Notes: generated by a model from the letters alone, not told the origin. 64,000 nt of DNA from Cylicocyclus nassatus (GCA_958299035.1 CATQJL010000223.1:67016371-67080370); one strand, 5' to 3'. Counted from the stretch's first letter, positions 21,001 to 32,538 are shown. Program-made: numbers and translations.

Positions 21001-24000
21001 AAATTTTTTGGATCCGTTCTACTGTCTTCCATCATTTCTTGATCTTGCTTTGAAAATGCCGAACTCGAATAACGCTCTTTAATTGCTTTCATTTCTCGCA
21101 CTTTCCCTTGATAGCTTACGACAAAGTAAAAGTTGTAAAGAGGGTGTTTCTTCCTATCTAACCAAGTTAGTTTCATTTTGAAACCTGACAAAACAAAAAG
21201 TTATATGCTGCTGCATGACGATGGCGCAATATCTTTGGACGCGAACGTGGCTTCATTCGCCGCAGAGCGCAGGATTTACAACGATGAGAATATAAGCGCG
21301 CCGCATTCGCTCTCGCTCAACTAATGCTGCTATTGTGCTTTCGTCATGCAGTAGCCTTTATGTTTTTTTAGAAAGGTGCGAACAAACACAAGGCTCAACT
21401 CAACGTTTAATGCCAATGTATTAGGTTGTTAAGAAAATAATGTCGTTTTTTATAGCAAAGCCATAAAACAAATCCAAAATTATGCGAGGGGTACCATCTG
21501 ATAGAGGAAAGGAAGCTCTAGAAGATGGCATCTAAATATTGGCAGAATTTGTTGTTCAGAGCCAAAACATATGAGCAACTCGTGATGCCGGAACTTGGAT
21601 TTTTGCCCTAGAAAACCCTGCAAGCTTCTCACTTGCTTCTGCATGTAAAAGACACATGCACTTATCCATAGGTACACTTGCTATATTTTTTCTATGCTTA
21701 GTATCAAAAAGAAATTGGAAAATGGAAAATGGCAGACTCCGCCCCTAGTAGTACTGGCCCCTCCCACATATGCCTCTGTATACTACAAAGCTTCATAACT
21801 TTAACCATAAAATTTCGGACTCGGATGTGTTCTAGTTCTCGAGTAATATCAGTTTTGCCAGAAAAACCCCGAAAAAACGACATTATTTTCTTGACAACCT
21901 TATTGCTACCTCGCTTTCCACCTGAGTGCCAGCACTCCGTGTACTACCACAAGCCATTACAGAGCGAAGCCTCAAATACTTATCGTTTCAAGGTAATAGA
22001 AATTTCGAAGCAAGAAATGTGCTTCAGAGAGTGAAGGCGGCTCCGCTCATCAACTTGAGGTTGTCTGAAGATAATGGATTTGAAAGTGTGCTTTGCGTTA
22101 GAAGGATACGTCAAAAATCTGATAATTAAAATGTAAGGCGAGGTTATAAATGTTCTGAGTTCATATATTGAAGCCGGATTTCTTCTGTTATGCTCAGAAA
22201 ACCTATGCTGATAAGAGCGCCACATCGCCTTTTCTACCTTCTGAAACATACTCTTTTGCAGCGGGGCTTGGGCGACTTATCTAGAGACTCCGCTATTCTA
22301 GAGCATCTTACTCTTATCATTCTCAGTTAGTGAACTGTTCTGAAGGCAGTGGATCGGCAAAGCAGAATATCTTTGGAAAGCTTGTATGGTAATTTGCCCA
22401 CGGCCACATGTCAAGACTCCACCGCGCAGATGCCTCGCAGCGCATGCCGCACTCATTTTTTTTTGCCTCACAAAAACTCTCTGGTGCTAGAATGACAGCG
22501 GGGGAGCGATTGGGGGTGGCAGCAGATACATAATTCTAGTATGTAACATGGCTCTAAGGGTGCTGATGAAAGCAGGACTACTGGTAAGCGTGCAGAGCGG
22601 TAACGCTTCGCGGAAATTTCGCGCAGACCTGACATGACCCAGTCCCAAAGTATGCGCGTAAGCTAGTTTTGTGCGCTCTCGGACGAGTTCGTGTTTTCCC
22701 TCCCCTTCGGAGGAGGCGGCTTGCCGCAATGTCGTAACATGAGGCGTCGGTCATACCTCACGCGAATTTAGCCGCGACGCGATTGGGGAACACTGCAACT
22801 TTTTATCACTCATCGTAAGCATTTTCTAAATGAACACAGAAGATGGAGCATTTTGTGGATCTGCCAAGTTATACGTGCTGTAAATATGTAGTCTGCAGGT
22901 TTTGAATTCAAAGAGATATGGCAGATTGCCAGGTCGCGTTGCGACTGAAAACGCGTGACGTATGCTCAAAGCCTGAACGTTCCGCAACAATTCTGATCTC
23001 CAACCTTGGCGGAGTTGTTCCACCCGTCCGAAAAAGCAGGGTCTGAAATGCTTTTTTCGCTATTTTTTTGCGCCACTAGTGCACCTTAGTTATCAGTGCA
23101 GCCGATAAACTAAAAGGCAGTGGATCAGCAGAATGGGTCCTTCTCGGATTTTGATTAGGTAGTAGACCCCCAAGTACACTGTAGCCCAAACCCCACCTGC
23201 CAATTCATGCGCTAAGTCCTGAAAATGCGCTTCAAAAGTCCACCAGTCCCGCCCACTCAATGGAAAGGGGCGGGGCTGATGGAGTTTTGAAGCGCATTTT
23301 CAGGAGTTAGCGTACGAATTGGCAGATGGGGTTTGGGCTGCAGTGTATTTAGGGGGTCTACTACCTAAATCCACCAAAACTCGAGAAGGGTCCATTCTAC
23401 TGATCCGTTGCCTTTAGAGAACACATTTTTTTTGGATTTAGGATTTGCCAAGCCACTGCCTAAACCTGCAGTATTCGCATTCAATTTTATCTGTGACAAT
23501 AGGTAACCAGGCAACTGAGTCGGCGAACAGAATCTAGCACACATTTGGACAAGACAGGTATTCTTAGCATTAGTTTCGGTTGTGAAATGCATATTGTAGA
23601 TTAACATTCAAATAATCCAGAATGCCATTTTTAGTATTTTGATTTTCTTGCAAGAAATTATAATTTCTTGCACGGTATACTTGGTTCTGAGTTAAAAATT
23701 ATAAGTGAATTTTAGTAATTTTAAACTAACCAGATGATGTGGTATTTCCACTTCGTCAAGGACTGCACTGAGGAAATCTCCTAACAACTCGTTGAAATGA
23801 ATCAGTTCTGCGTCATCTGGTTGATTTCCAAATTCGCTGAGGCTTCCTCTTCTATGCTGACTTGAATTGCATTTTATCATCTTTTCAGTCAGGTAATCAG
23901 CATTCGCCCATGCAATAAGTAGCTAAATTTTAATCATGACGTATTTTGACAAATAAGGGGATTGATGAAACTTACGAAGAAGCATGTAAGATGATGCAAC

Positions 24001-24002
24001 AT
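15007..24002 (-). CDS. Secreted cysteine-module protein, block 1 member (partial model)
   Basis: Exons recognised, 5' to 3' on the minus strand: 24002-23976 (MLHHLTCFF, phase 0), 23922-23731 (64 codons), a W-exon homologue starting 20386, 20240-20156 (28 codons, begins with one base completing a codon) and the last exon 15156-15007 (50 codons with stop). Exons 1+2 form a signal peptide, MLHHLTCFF-LLIAWANA, likely cut before DYLTEK. The last exon holds CFGISECCF, FGCDYTVHD and TKCAFE. Between exon 2 and 20386 at least one linking exon is missing from my model, and the W-exon donor phase is unsettled, so this member may be decaying. The introns are filled with transposons, which makes the locus 9 kb long against 1.5-3 kb for members A-C. 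Family and function not recognised; secretion is inferred from the signal peptide. Confidence 0.55.
15294..16004. mobile_element. Long-armed foldback MITE with TTA duplication
   Basis: A 711-bp hairpin element: GGGCCGCATGCAC... to ...GTGCATGCGGCCC, with inverted arms of more than 300 bases and a short loop near 15640. TTA flanks both sides (15291-15293, 16005-16007) and block 2 has the single-TTA empty site at 39929. The arms still match well although not perfectly, so insertion is fairly recent relative to the duplication. TTA suggests Harbinger-type movement. Confidence 0.9.
16412..18040 (+). mobile_element. Non-autonomous Helitron, family 1
   Basis: Starts CTTATATATAAAG followed by TGTCTGTTTG-type tandem words and ends with a GGGCCGGGCC...CCGGG hairpin region and CAGCTAG, then host T. 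Block 2 lacks it: the empty site is near 40385 (CTATTGATTATC). The interior holds tandem segments with the phrase GGGGCTGGGATTTGGCACAG (about 16627 and 16738) and a Harbinger-like end at 16868. No Rep/helicase frame. The first bases are slightly degenerate compared with the second copy at 34929. Confidence 0.85.
16600..16800. repeat. Two-copy tandem repeat inside the Helitron
   Basis: A unit of about 115 bases containing CTACGGGGCTGGGATTTGG and GGTAATCGAG occurs twice in succession; a third, more diverged version is near 17875, and the related short Helitron at 34929 has one copy. Confidence 0.7.
18400..18633 (+). other. Conserved open frame shared by both blocks, copy 1
   Basis: From about 18424 a 69-codon frame (containing LGDVYPRRFRALNYTLKC and CSSNFRKLLATQ) is almost unchanged in block 2 (40748-40948), with V to I substitutions. 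Only a handful of bases differ, so the frame could simply reflect young local similarity; antisense frames are also open. Not assigned; not clearly a gene. Confidence 0.3.
19093..19473 (-). other. Unassigned open frame in the block 1 secreted-gene intron
   Basis: 126 minus-strand codons with a plausible protein-like composition (for example AELTVHNQTVQEIYAE). In block 2 most of it is absent and the remainder is shifted out of frame. It lies between two exons of the secreted-protein gene, but its splice phases do not fit that gene. Could be a remnant of another gene or of a transposon; left unassigned. Confidence 0.25.
21421..21902. mobile_element. TA-flanked MITE with AGGTTGT ends
   Basis: Ends TTAGGTTGTTAAGAAAATAA and TTATTTTCTTGACAACCT form inverted repeats of about 28 bases, flanked by TA. 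Block 2 lacks the element at the matching place (near 43398, GCCAAAATTGTAGC). The ends resemble mariner-type termini but no transposase is seen. Confidence 0.8.
22300..23017. mobile_element. Composite insertion in block 1
   Basis: Block 2 runs CGCTATCCACCCGTCC at about 43810; block 1 has roughly 715 extra bases between CGCTATTC and CCACCCGTCC. Inside are inverted ends CATACCTCACGCG (22748) and CGCGTGACGTATG (near 22965), related to the Harbinger-like element at 13038. The outer boundary type is not clear. Confidence 0.55.
23111..23415. mobile_element. Foldback MITE with AAAGGCAGTGGATC ends
   Basis: Left AAAGGCAGTGGATCAGCAGA and right TCTACTGATCCGTTGCCTTT begin inverted arms of more than 120 bases around a small loop near 23260. 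It is absent from block 2 (about 43900). Similar single ends appear at about 22340 and, inverted, at 30185. Confidence 0.8.
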
Positions 24003-24193
24003 GTTGTTGAGGCACTCTACGTATTTGCGCAGATCTACTGCAGTTGGTATTAATTCTAAGACTTGTTTGACCATATGTCTTTGAACAGCTTGCTCAACAA
24101 GCCCAGATAAATATTCGTACATTTATCAGTCATACAAAGTACTTGATGAGTGGAAAGCAACTGCACTTGGATATGTAATACACATATAGTACA

Positions 24194-24439
24194 CCAGTGC
24201 TTCACCTCTGCTTCGCAGAGATTCGCACTGGCATCGTGAACCGTGGTAAACTCACTTTCTGAGAGCTTGTCTCTCAAATCATTGTTCGGTTTATTGCAAA
24301 GTGAGCCGTAGTTAAAAATGAACCATACTCGCTATCTTAACCTCACATGATGTTTAGTATCGTAAATCATTCCTCACTGTAATTTCGTAACGGACAAACT
24401 CCACAAACTTCAGATTAAGCCGCTTATTATAAGTCATGA
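24194..24439 (-). mobile_element. Short Helitron, family 2 (hairpin CTGG end)
   Basis: On the minus strand it starts TCATGACTTATAATAAG and ends in the hairpin GCACTGG palindrome with terminal CTGG. Block 2 has the undisturbed site GTACA|TACCC at 44700/44701, so insertion was between A and T as expected for Helitrons. Length 246 bases, no coding. Confidence 0.85.
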
Positions 24440-25519
24440 TAGCCCTTTATCTTGTAACAGTATGTATAATAGATGTTGATTATATAAACAGATTTATCTG
24501 TATTCATCTTGTCTCTTTACGCATTAAGAATTGCATGCTTTTCTTTACAGCACCGGTCAATTATTTTCATTGATACTGTTTATGCTTTAAAGTGTGGATA
24601 TAAGCAACAGTGTCTTACGGAAGTTTTTGGTTCGTTTTTTGGCCAAAAAGCCGAGATTTTCTGAATGAAGACCAGTATGAACGAAATCACGTTGATCGGA
24701 TAGCTCAGACGCTATGCTTCTAAACATATGCCCTTTGAATCAACAGTACTTTGTCATGCTGCACACGACATCGATTTCTCAATATTGACTTTAAATTCTG
24801 GAAAAAATTCTGTAGCCGGGTTCATTTGAATGCGTTCCAGCTGGAACGCAGTGAGCAGCTGTATCGAAGGAATCCCGAAAGTATTTCTGCACTGTATATC
24901 AATGTCCTTCATGTTTTTGACTCATCTTTCGCCGATCTTTGAGTTCATACCATTTTGCAGAGCTCGATTTAGCTCTGGCTTACAGTACAAGCGTACTAAT
25001 GATTGCTCTTGGTTAATGTCGATTACGGTAGGAACTTTCAACATACAAGGCCAATGTGAATAACTGCCATCTCAAAAAAAAAGGAATCGAAAAAAACCCT
25101 GAGGACTTTCTTGCAAAGATTTGTCCACACTAATTATAGACCGATCTATAGCGAGTTTCTGAAGTTTTTTCAACGATGTAAACAAATAAACGGATAATAA
25201 ATGTTTTAGAGATCACTTATCACTATGTGTTTGGCATTCACATAAACATAACAACAGAAAGTCTGCGCGCTCAGAGTTACCTGTATGTCTTTTGTAGGCT
25301 CGCTTCTGCGTGAACCAATTAAGCTGAGAATTTGCGCACACATGAGACTGAACCCGTAGAATACCATAGGCTACTTTTTGAGCCTATTACATATTAAAGT
25401 GTAAAAAATTTATTATTCGAAAATAAAGCATATTTTGCAAAATGACATCCAAGCATTGGCAAAAACTTTGATCCACATGAAGTGTGCGAGCAAAATCTAA
25501 AAATTTGAAGTTCTCATTA

Positions 25520-25738
25520 CCCTAATTTCACGCGTACAAGGCGCGGGGAATTTTTTTCCAAAACCGACCAGCTCAATTACGCCAAAAAACTTCGCAATCA
25601 AAGGACCCTATGCATTGCTGTATATTGCTTAAGAGAATCGTACGGCATAAGGATCGCTTTCCGAAACAATTTAAAGCGGCTGAGAGCTTAGTCGAAAAAT
25701 CGAAAAAGGTGCGCCTTGTACGCGTGAAATTAGGGTAA
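25520..25738. mobile_element. TA-flanked MITE with CCCTAATTTCACGCG ends
   Basis: Inverted ends CCCTAATTTCACGCGTACAA and its complement (about 27 bases) with TA duplications; absent from block 2 at about 47430. Confidence 0.8.
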
Positions 25739-26098
25739 TTGAGTGTTTGTCCGATACTCCTGCATCTCCGACGTATGCACATGGTGCTAACCAAATCAAA
25801 CATTCGTATGTGCAATTACTGTTTTTTCGGTGACTAGAAATCAAAATTGACATGTCTCTGCAAAGTTAGCGCTGAAGTGTTCACACATAAGTTATACAAT
25901 CCATAAACCCTTGTGAGTATTATCAGAATTGTCTAGTTTAAGCAATAGTTTACAAGCACCAACAGCGTATAAAGCCAAAAAACTTCAGCAATTCAAAAAC
26001 AAAATTTGTAATTTTTGTCTATTTTGTCTCAATGATTAGTCGTTTAACGAATAAGTTGGAGATTCGTAGATCTATCCTAAATGGAGATCAGATTTTTA

Positions 26099-27732
26099 TG
26101 TCCCAAAAGGGCGTCCCAAAAGCAAAGTCCTTTTTCAAATATATCGAGCTGTTTTTGTTTTCCCGATAGACTTGGGGTACTATTCGATAGAGCGGAGCAA
26201 GTTCTACAAATAGACACCAAGGATCCACCTAACATTGTCGTTTTCCAGGCAAAATTTGGAGCCAAAATTCAAATTTCAGCTACCTCAAAAATCGAATCTC
26301 CCCAGAAAATACCTACGAACTTTCAACTTGGTCTTTATATAATAGACACATAATAGCACAAAAAATACATCTGATTAATTTTTCCCGGGGCTCAAAATTG
26401 GGAAAAAAAGACGTCCGAAAATGCCAAAATACCACTACTTTTTTGGCGTTTTTCATGTAAAACTTGGTATTTTCCGGGCATAAGAGACATAAAAGGGTAA
26501 GGTTTCAATATTATACTTAAAAAGGCTAGTATACAATGACATATGTTGGACGGGTTGGTGACGGAGTTTGCCATTTTTTGATTATCTTTTTTTCTCGCTT
26601 CCTATGCTCGCGAAATCCAGTAAGGGCATATTTGAGTACTACTAGTAGTGTCTACTGTATAATGACCAAGTTGGAAATCCGCAGTGTTTTTCCTCTCGAA
26701 AATCCATTTCTTTGGTGACAATTTTTTTTCCAATCTTGGCTTGAAACTTTACATGAATACGACTTAGGCGGACACTTGGCGGTCTTTTTGTAGAGCTTGA
26801 TCTGCGCGTTCGAATGAACCCCAAGCAGGGCCCGGCACGCGTTGGTTTGAAGCATCTTTGGAAACGAAGTCCCCCATGACTTCGCGAAAATTTACAAAGT
26901 CCCTCTTGACAGTCAAAATAACAATAAAAAAGCGAAAAAAGCGCATTCTAAGGTACCTGATATAACAAAAAAGCAAAAAAACATTTCGAGTTGATTAAAG
27001 GCTCTGTCATTGGGTAGGGTACCATTTTAGTGCTCAGAATGTAAAAAACCTCCTTGGCCAACCAAATCTGTGGCCTCAACAATTTGGCGATGCATTTTTC
27101 GCCACATAGTTCAAAAGATACCGCGTGTGATTGGAGCGCAATATCTATCAGCGCCTAGATTTACACCACTTTTGGCTAAAAAAAAGAGGAAAGGCAATAG
27201 TTTGAGTCACTTTCTTCACTATATATTAGATTTTTGACCGTTCTAATCGTATAAATCAAAAAGAGTCAAAACTTATGTGAACTCTCCGATATTTATGCTC
27301 CGAACCAACCCAGTTGGTTTGGTGGTTGGTCTAGAAATCAACAAATTCGGGAACGGATATTAGGACACATAAGTTTTGGGAACTTTTTACATAACATAGT
27401 TTGGAGTAATATTGCATACACATAGCCCAAATTCGGAACCATGTGATTGTTTGTGCGATGTAAACAAGCCGTTTGTTTGTTTGAGTCTTGCATTTGAAAT
27501 TCGCGCGCTTGCGAAAGAACACGTTCAACTCGTATAACCTGACATGTTCGTCGTTTTTTATCGGCTTTTCCCCCAGGACCTTATAGAAACGATATCGCTC
27601 TTGCTTCTAACTTCAAAAACGAGGTCCAGTTTGACCCCAGACCATCTGTGCCGGGCCCTGACCCCAAGTCCACTAGTAAAGCAAAAACCGCATGAACTAT
27701 TCGAAAAAGGAGTTTACTTTTGGGGCAACCTA
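26099..27732. mobile_element. Long foldback mariner-like relic, copy 1
   Basis: Outer arms GTCCCAAAAG...TCCTTTTTC and the inverse GAAAAAGGAGTTTACTTTTGG...CAACCTAA mark a 1.6-kb inverted-repeat element. Paired inner landmarks such as TTGGTCTTTATATAATAGACA and TGTCTACTGTATAATGACCAA show that most of it can fold back. The same relic is in block 2 (47789-49387), so it predates the duplication. No intact transposase. Confidence 0.7.
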
Positions 27733-28496
27733 ATTATAAATTACTTTGGATTTTGCCTTAAGAATTCAAAGTATCATATTTTTGCTGACGTTCAAGCGCC
27801 ACTTTAAAGAGCTTGTTTTGCTCTATTAAAGATCTTTTATTTTTATACTTACTATACGGAGGTGAAGCAGGAAACGTGCACTAATCATGAAGAATTAATA
27901 TATCTAGAGTTAGCGACTCTAAACAAGCTCAGTGTATGACCATGGTCAATCTCTCAGAATCCCTTTCAAAGTTTCTAACATAATCCCTACTGTAATAAAG
28001 AAATCGGTGATTTGCTTCATTCTGCCGGCTCCATACTGAAACTTCCAAGATGAAGGCAACAGATTACCAGATGAGCACAAATTGGGTTCTAAATCAAAAT
28101 AATAATTTGCTAGAAAGCTTGACGTGATAATGAAGTAATTACAAATGTGCTTAGCACATTAAAACATTCAATATCGGCAGAATGCTCTGGAAGAAACTTA
28201 AGGGCGTTTTTATCATCGAAATTTGCATGGTTCTGAGTGTGACTACAAATATTGAAAAATGGTTGCTAAAATTGCTTGCCGAGCTATGGAATAAAGATTG
28301 GGTATCAGTCTAAGCATGCATAAGCTAACTCCGTGGGCTTGGGTCCAGAGCGTAGGTGTTGATAATTCTGGCTACTTTTAGCCTTACAAATTTCCCGCAA
28401 ACAAAAGTCCATGACATAGTTACTAGGAGCGTCCTGTAGATATGGGCGAATTTGAAATTAGCTTTTTAGTTTCTTGTGATGATATTCATTTGGTAG

Positions 28497-28693
28497 TGGT
28501 CAGCCATTTCGAGTTCGCAACCCTACCCTGTCAGCAGCAGCTTCTTGGCATAAGTCCGACTTTGGATGGTCTATAAAGTTTTTCAGACCTTTCTTTTACA
28601 TTGAACACAGTCCTGGACTTCAAAGTGCGTGAATTCGTCAAAAATCGAACCATCATATCAAACACTGAGTTATCTCAGCTGCTTCCAATATAA
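28497..28693 (+). CDS. Last two exons of an unassigned plus-strand gene, copy 1
   Basis: Exons 28497-28568 and 28587-28693 (TAA). The first ends in phase 1 at GATG|GTCTAT and the second opens with two bases after GTTTTTCAG, giving ...CQQQLLG... then TLNTVLDFKVREFVKNRTI and a final LSQLLPI. The intron of 18 bases is far too short for normal splicing, so either the exon boundary is elsewhere or this is a remnant. The final exon is repeated at 50298, 54941, 59682 and 63698 with mostly conservative changes and one in-frame 3-base loss, which favours former or current coding. Function not recognised. Confidence 0.4.
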
Positions 28694-28721
28694 TGTATCG
28701 AAAGCCGAACTTTCCTGCTTT

Positions 28722-29110
28722 TTAGTTGATCAAAATGATCATTTAGGCAACCAATACTTTTTGGCGCCGTTTTTGTAAAGTAATAGACTTTTGATCACTT
28801 TTTTGGGCTTAAGTTCATGGTTTGCACATTTACTTGCCATAAACATCCACGAGCCTGCAAAAAGTGGAATTACGGACCCAATTTTGGGGACAAAAGCCAG
28901 GTGGGCCCGATTGACGCGCATTTTTTGAGGGATCCACACAACGGATCCGCTCGTGCTTTTGTATGGACTCTCAATTTGGTAGCATGCGCTGTGCAAAATT
29001 TGAGCTCAGGACGTTGGCTGGAACACGCTCTACGAATTTCGTGACAGACAGAGATTCACACACACACACACACAAACGTAAAACAACCCTTAGCCCGTTA
29101 TTATAAGTTA
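28722..29110 (-). mobile_element. Helitron family 2, partial copy in a head-to-tail array
   Basis: Ends at its 5' side with TAACTTATAATAACGGGC read on the minus strand, directly abutting the hairpin of the next copy. Its other end is lost where block 1 similarity stops. Internal landmarks (GGATCCG, CACGAAATTC, a CA repeat) match the next copy. Confidence 0.65.
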
Positions 29111-29803
29111 CCAGTGCATCACCTCCGCTTCGCGGAGGTTCGCACTGGCACTCCTATCCGTATGAATTTCTCATATTCGGATAATGATGACTTTGAAACT
29201 TACCGCGCGATGCTGAACATCACAAATGAATTGTAAACAACTGCTCATTCTTAAAGCATCTCCACGTAATATCGGTAATTTTGAGAAAAATCTTTTTCGC
29301 AAAGGAAAACCTGCGATTATTTTGGCTTGGTAGTCGTCATAAGGATAGTAGTCACTTTGGGCTACACTTCCTTGCAAAAATCTTTTCAAATTTGAAGTTA
29401 CAGCCTTGCCAAATCGACTATCTACACGATCTCCACTTTTTGGCGCTGTTTTCGCAGAAAAGCAAACTTTTTGTGCCCTTTTTGGGTTAGAATTCATGAG
29501 GCGCAAATTTACTTGTCAGGCAAATCACGGCTTTGCAAAAAATTCAAATCTGGACTCAGTTTTGCCTGCTTAGAGCTGTGTGGATCCGCTTGACGCACAA
29601 TTTTTGTAATATCAACGCAACGGATCCGTACGAAATTTTGCATGATGGGCCTAGATGCTGGCAAGGTGCTATGACCAAAACTTCAGCTCAAGACATTTGC
29701 TGGAACTCGCTGTATGAATTTCGTGACAGACAGACGTACACACAGACACACAGACAAACAGACGTAAACAACCCTTAGCCCGTTATTATTAAGTCATAGA
29801 TGA
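29111..29803 (-). mobile_element. Helitron family 2, complete unit of the array
   Basis: 693 bases. Minus strand begins TCATCTATGACTTAATAATA and ends in the 38-base hairpin (CCAGTGC...GCACTGG) with CTGG. Both neighbours abut without host bases between, so copies are joined head to tail. No coding. Confidence 0.8.
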
Positions 29804-29935
29804 CCAGTGCGTCACCTCTACTTCGCAGAGGCTCGCACTGGTTCTACTATCTAGGCCCTACTCATTCTCGCATAATGATGGCATTGAAACTCACCCAGCA
29901 ATGCCGACTATCATGAACAAAATGTAAACAACTAC
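29804..29935 (-). mobile_element. Helitron family 2, 3' end of a further copy
   Basis: Starts with the same CCAGTGC hairpin and continues with the sequence that follows the hairpin in the previous unit (CATAATGATG, TGAAACT, ACTCATTC), then loses similarity. No matching 5' TC end was found to the right. Confidence 0.65.
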
Positions 29936-30318
29936 TCATTCCGAAAGCTTTTTCATGTGAAATCGGTGATTTCGCGTGGATGAAATTTTTTTGCAGTAGA
30001 ATAAAGCGAAATTTTGTACGTTTACGTTTAATTTGGGGTGGGCGGGTTCGGAGAGGACAGGAGATGAGCGCTGCTTTCGCTTTGAAATTTCGGGGGTTAG
30101 AAGTGGCAAAGAAAGATCGAACTTTGGCTCATAGGTTCCGTTATGGGGGCTCCTACCCTGTGACCTTGTTTTGCCACGGGTCTCATTCTGCCGACCCACT
30201 GCCTTTAATGAGTGACTTTCAAAGCTTGGGACGTTATCAGTTCTCCTCGTCGTGCCATTACGATCAGAATGATATATAATGTTGCAGGGTTTCGTTGAGA
30301 CCCCGCAGAGATCTACGA

Positions 30319-30431
30319 CCAGAGCCAAATGCCCCGTCGGCTCTGGTCTGTCTCCGCTGCTCGTCTGCGTCTCCGCGCACTGCGCGCTACCTCGCTACCC
30401 CAAACGCGGGGCGCGGGGCATTTGGCTCTGG
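30319..30431. repeat. GC-rich foldback with CCAGAGCCAAATGCCCCG arms
   Basis: Perfect 18-base inverted arms (30319-30336 and 30414-30431) flank 77 bases of CpG-rich sequence. It may be a small MITE; no target duplication is clear. Confidence 0.65.
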
Positions 30432-31137
30432 TACCCTTTTCTTCGCTGTTTCGAATCCAATTTTAGCGAGCTGTATATCATTTTGAAGCTCTTGGTCTCT
30501 ATTTTCACGCTGACGACGTCCCAGAACCACATTTTTTGGTTTGATTGAGAAATTCGGCAAAAACCTTGGTTCCGAAAATCTCTTGTTTTGCCCCCAGTTC
30601 AACTCTTTTCACGCGGTTTTTTCGTGCATTCTATAGATCTTGCTTCTGTTCATAATGCAGACAACCACCCAACCCTTACCTCTTTGATTATGGTAGAATT
30701 TTTTGCGAAAAATCGTAAAAAATGCGTTTTTCTTTACCTTGTTCTTTTTCAGTGCTTTCGCATCGATTTTTTTTCCATCTTAGGCGATTTTTGCTCAGAA
30801 CAATAAGCGCAACAATCCAGACAACGTCCCAGGAAACAGGAACGTCAATGCTGGGGTAAAAATTCAAAGGACGCATCAAAAATCAAAACCCCATGCTGCG
30901 AATTGCTGGTCCTGGAGGGAAAATTTGCACTTTGAAAAGCCGCCAAATGAAAGATTTCAAACCTCATTGCAGCGTTTTTATCTGCTTTTCAGCAGTTTCT
31001 TTTGCTTTTTATATCTGCTTTACGTCATTTTCTCTTCCCTGATTTTCTTCAGACAACCTTCACCATTCATGACGTCAGATGTTCAAACAACCTTCACTTT
31101 TGATGCCCTGTCTCTAGACTATCGAAGGTATGAATTA

Positions 31138-32273
31138 CAGGGTGTCCCAAAAAAATGTTAACACTGTTTGATCGTTAATAACTCCCTTGCTTTCATTTCT
31201 TTCGCCGAGCATGAGACACCATTCTGTAGAGCGAGGTTCAACTTAGATTTATAGTATCGATCGATTCACTGATCGCTCTTCGTTATCGTAGGATTACGGT
31301 AAGAACTTCCAATACGAGTAACCGTTGTGAAATATGATTTGACCAAATGTTTATTAAAAAATCTGAAAAATTGTGTGCTTGGTTTTCGCGCACGCTGATT
31401 CCCCTACACAACTTTCTACAAGTGTTTTCAGCTTTTTTGCGGTGTAATCACATTTTTGACAAGTACTAGAAACTCAATTATTACGGTTTACCTGGGATAA
31501 CCTTGGAAAGACATCACAGTAAAGTGGAAATCTCATATTCGAACTCAGCAGCTTCCATTACCATAGTACAACAGATTTTGGCTTGTACGGCTTTTTTTTC
31601 GAGGCAGGAAATGGCCTTCAATGGCCTAAAATCCTTCTCGAAATTCCCACCGTAATCCTACAGTAAAGAAAAATGGACGGTGATTCGCTCCATACTACTA
31701 ATCTAACAAGGACAGGAAGGCTGGTCGAAGTTGCCTTTTGAAATGAGATATATACTGCGTTGTAGAGCTTGGAACCGCTGATTCCAAATCTACCTTTGCA
31801 ATCTGATGCGGGCTTCTGGGCGAGGAGTTATGAAGGTTTTTGTGAGTAAAAATCTGAATGCAAGAGTAGGCTAAAATCACTCGTAACATTTTTTATAGAC
31901 TTAATTGGTAGTCGGGTCAACTCGGTGGAACAAATATTCTTGATTCAAATGTACCAATTCGCTGCTGCCTCAGAACATTGGGGAAAGGTAACGACTGATT
32001 TTACCCTATTTTTGCATTCAGATTTTTACTCACAAAAACCTTCACAACTCCTCGCCCAGAAGCCCGCAGCAGATAGCAAAGGTAGATTTGGAATCAGCGT
32101 TTCAAGGTCTACAAGGCAGTGTACACCTTATTTCAAAAGGCCACTTCGACCAACCTTCCTTCCCTTGTAAGTTGAACCTTGCTCTACAGAATGGTACCTC
32201 AAGCTCGGCGAAAGACAAGAAAGCAAGGGAGTTATTGGCGATCAAACAGTGTTAACATTTTTGGGACACCCTA
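31138..32273. mobile_element. TA-flanked foldback with CAGGGTGTCCCAAAAA ends
   Basis: Ends CAGGGTGTCCCAAAAA and TTTTTGGGACACCCTA with inverted arms of over 120 bases (AACTCCCTTGC / GCAAGGGAGTT; CTGTAGAGC / GCTCTACAG), plus inner inverted segments around 31800/32080. TA lies on each side. No transposase frame; typical of Tc1/mariner-type non-autonomous foldbacks. The right end coincides with the left edge of block 2. Confidence 0.8.
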
Positions 32274-32538
32274 TACAGCAACTCTTTCTCTCTCTCCTCT
32301 GTCTCTCTTTCTCTGATTATCTTGAAAAGATCAAGTCGTGTTTGTTGAAAGTGAATCTTTGATTATCGATAACTACAAAAGTCTTTGCAAAGGTCAACAC
32401 TTATGATGCAGGTTACGCTATTCGAAAGATTGTAAAAAAAATTTGAAAAGTCTCAATTGTTAATTTCTCTTGATTACTGAATTTTTTAGTCAGCTGGTAC
32501 AGACTAATCTCTGTTCAGCACTTGGCGAGCAGCCTCTT

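Larger units (their letters stand above)
6903..28722. repeat. Block 1 of a large direct duplication
   Basis: From TATACAGCAACT at about 6903 the sequence can be followed, in the same order and orientation, against 32272-50440. Shared landmarks include the last exons of the ER-protein gene, the TCAGACAA element, all recognised exons of the secreted-protein gene, the long TA foldback and the terminal exon of a plus-strand gene. Differences are mostly discrete insertions of mobile DNA. Length here is 21.8 kb against 18.2 kb in block 2. Confidence 0.9.
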
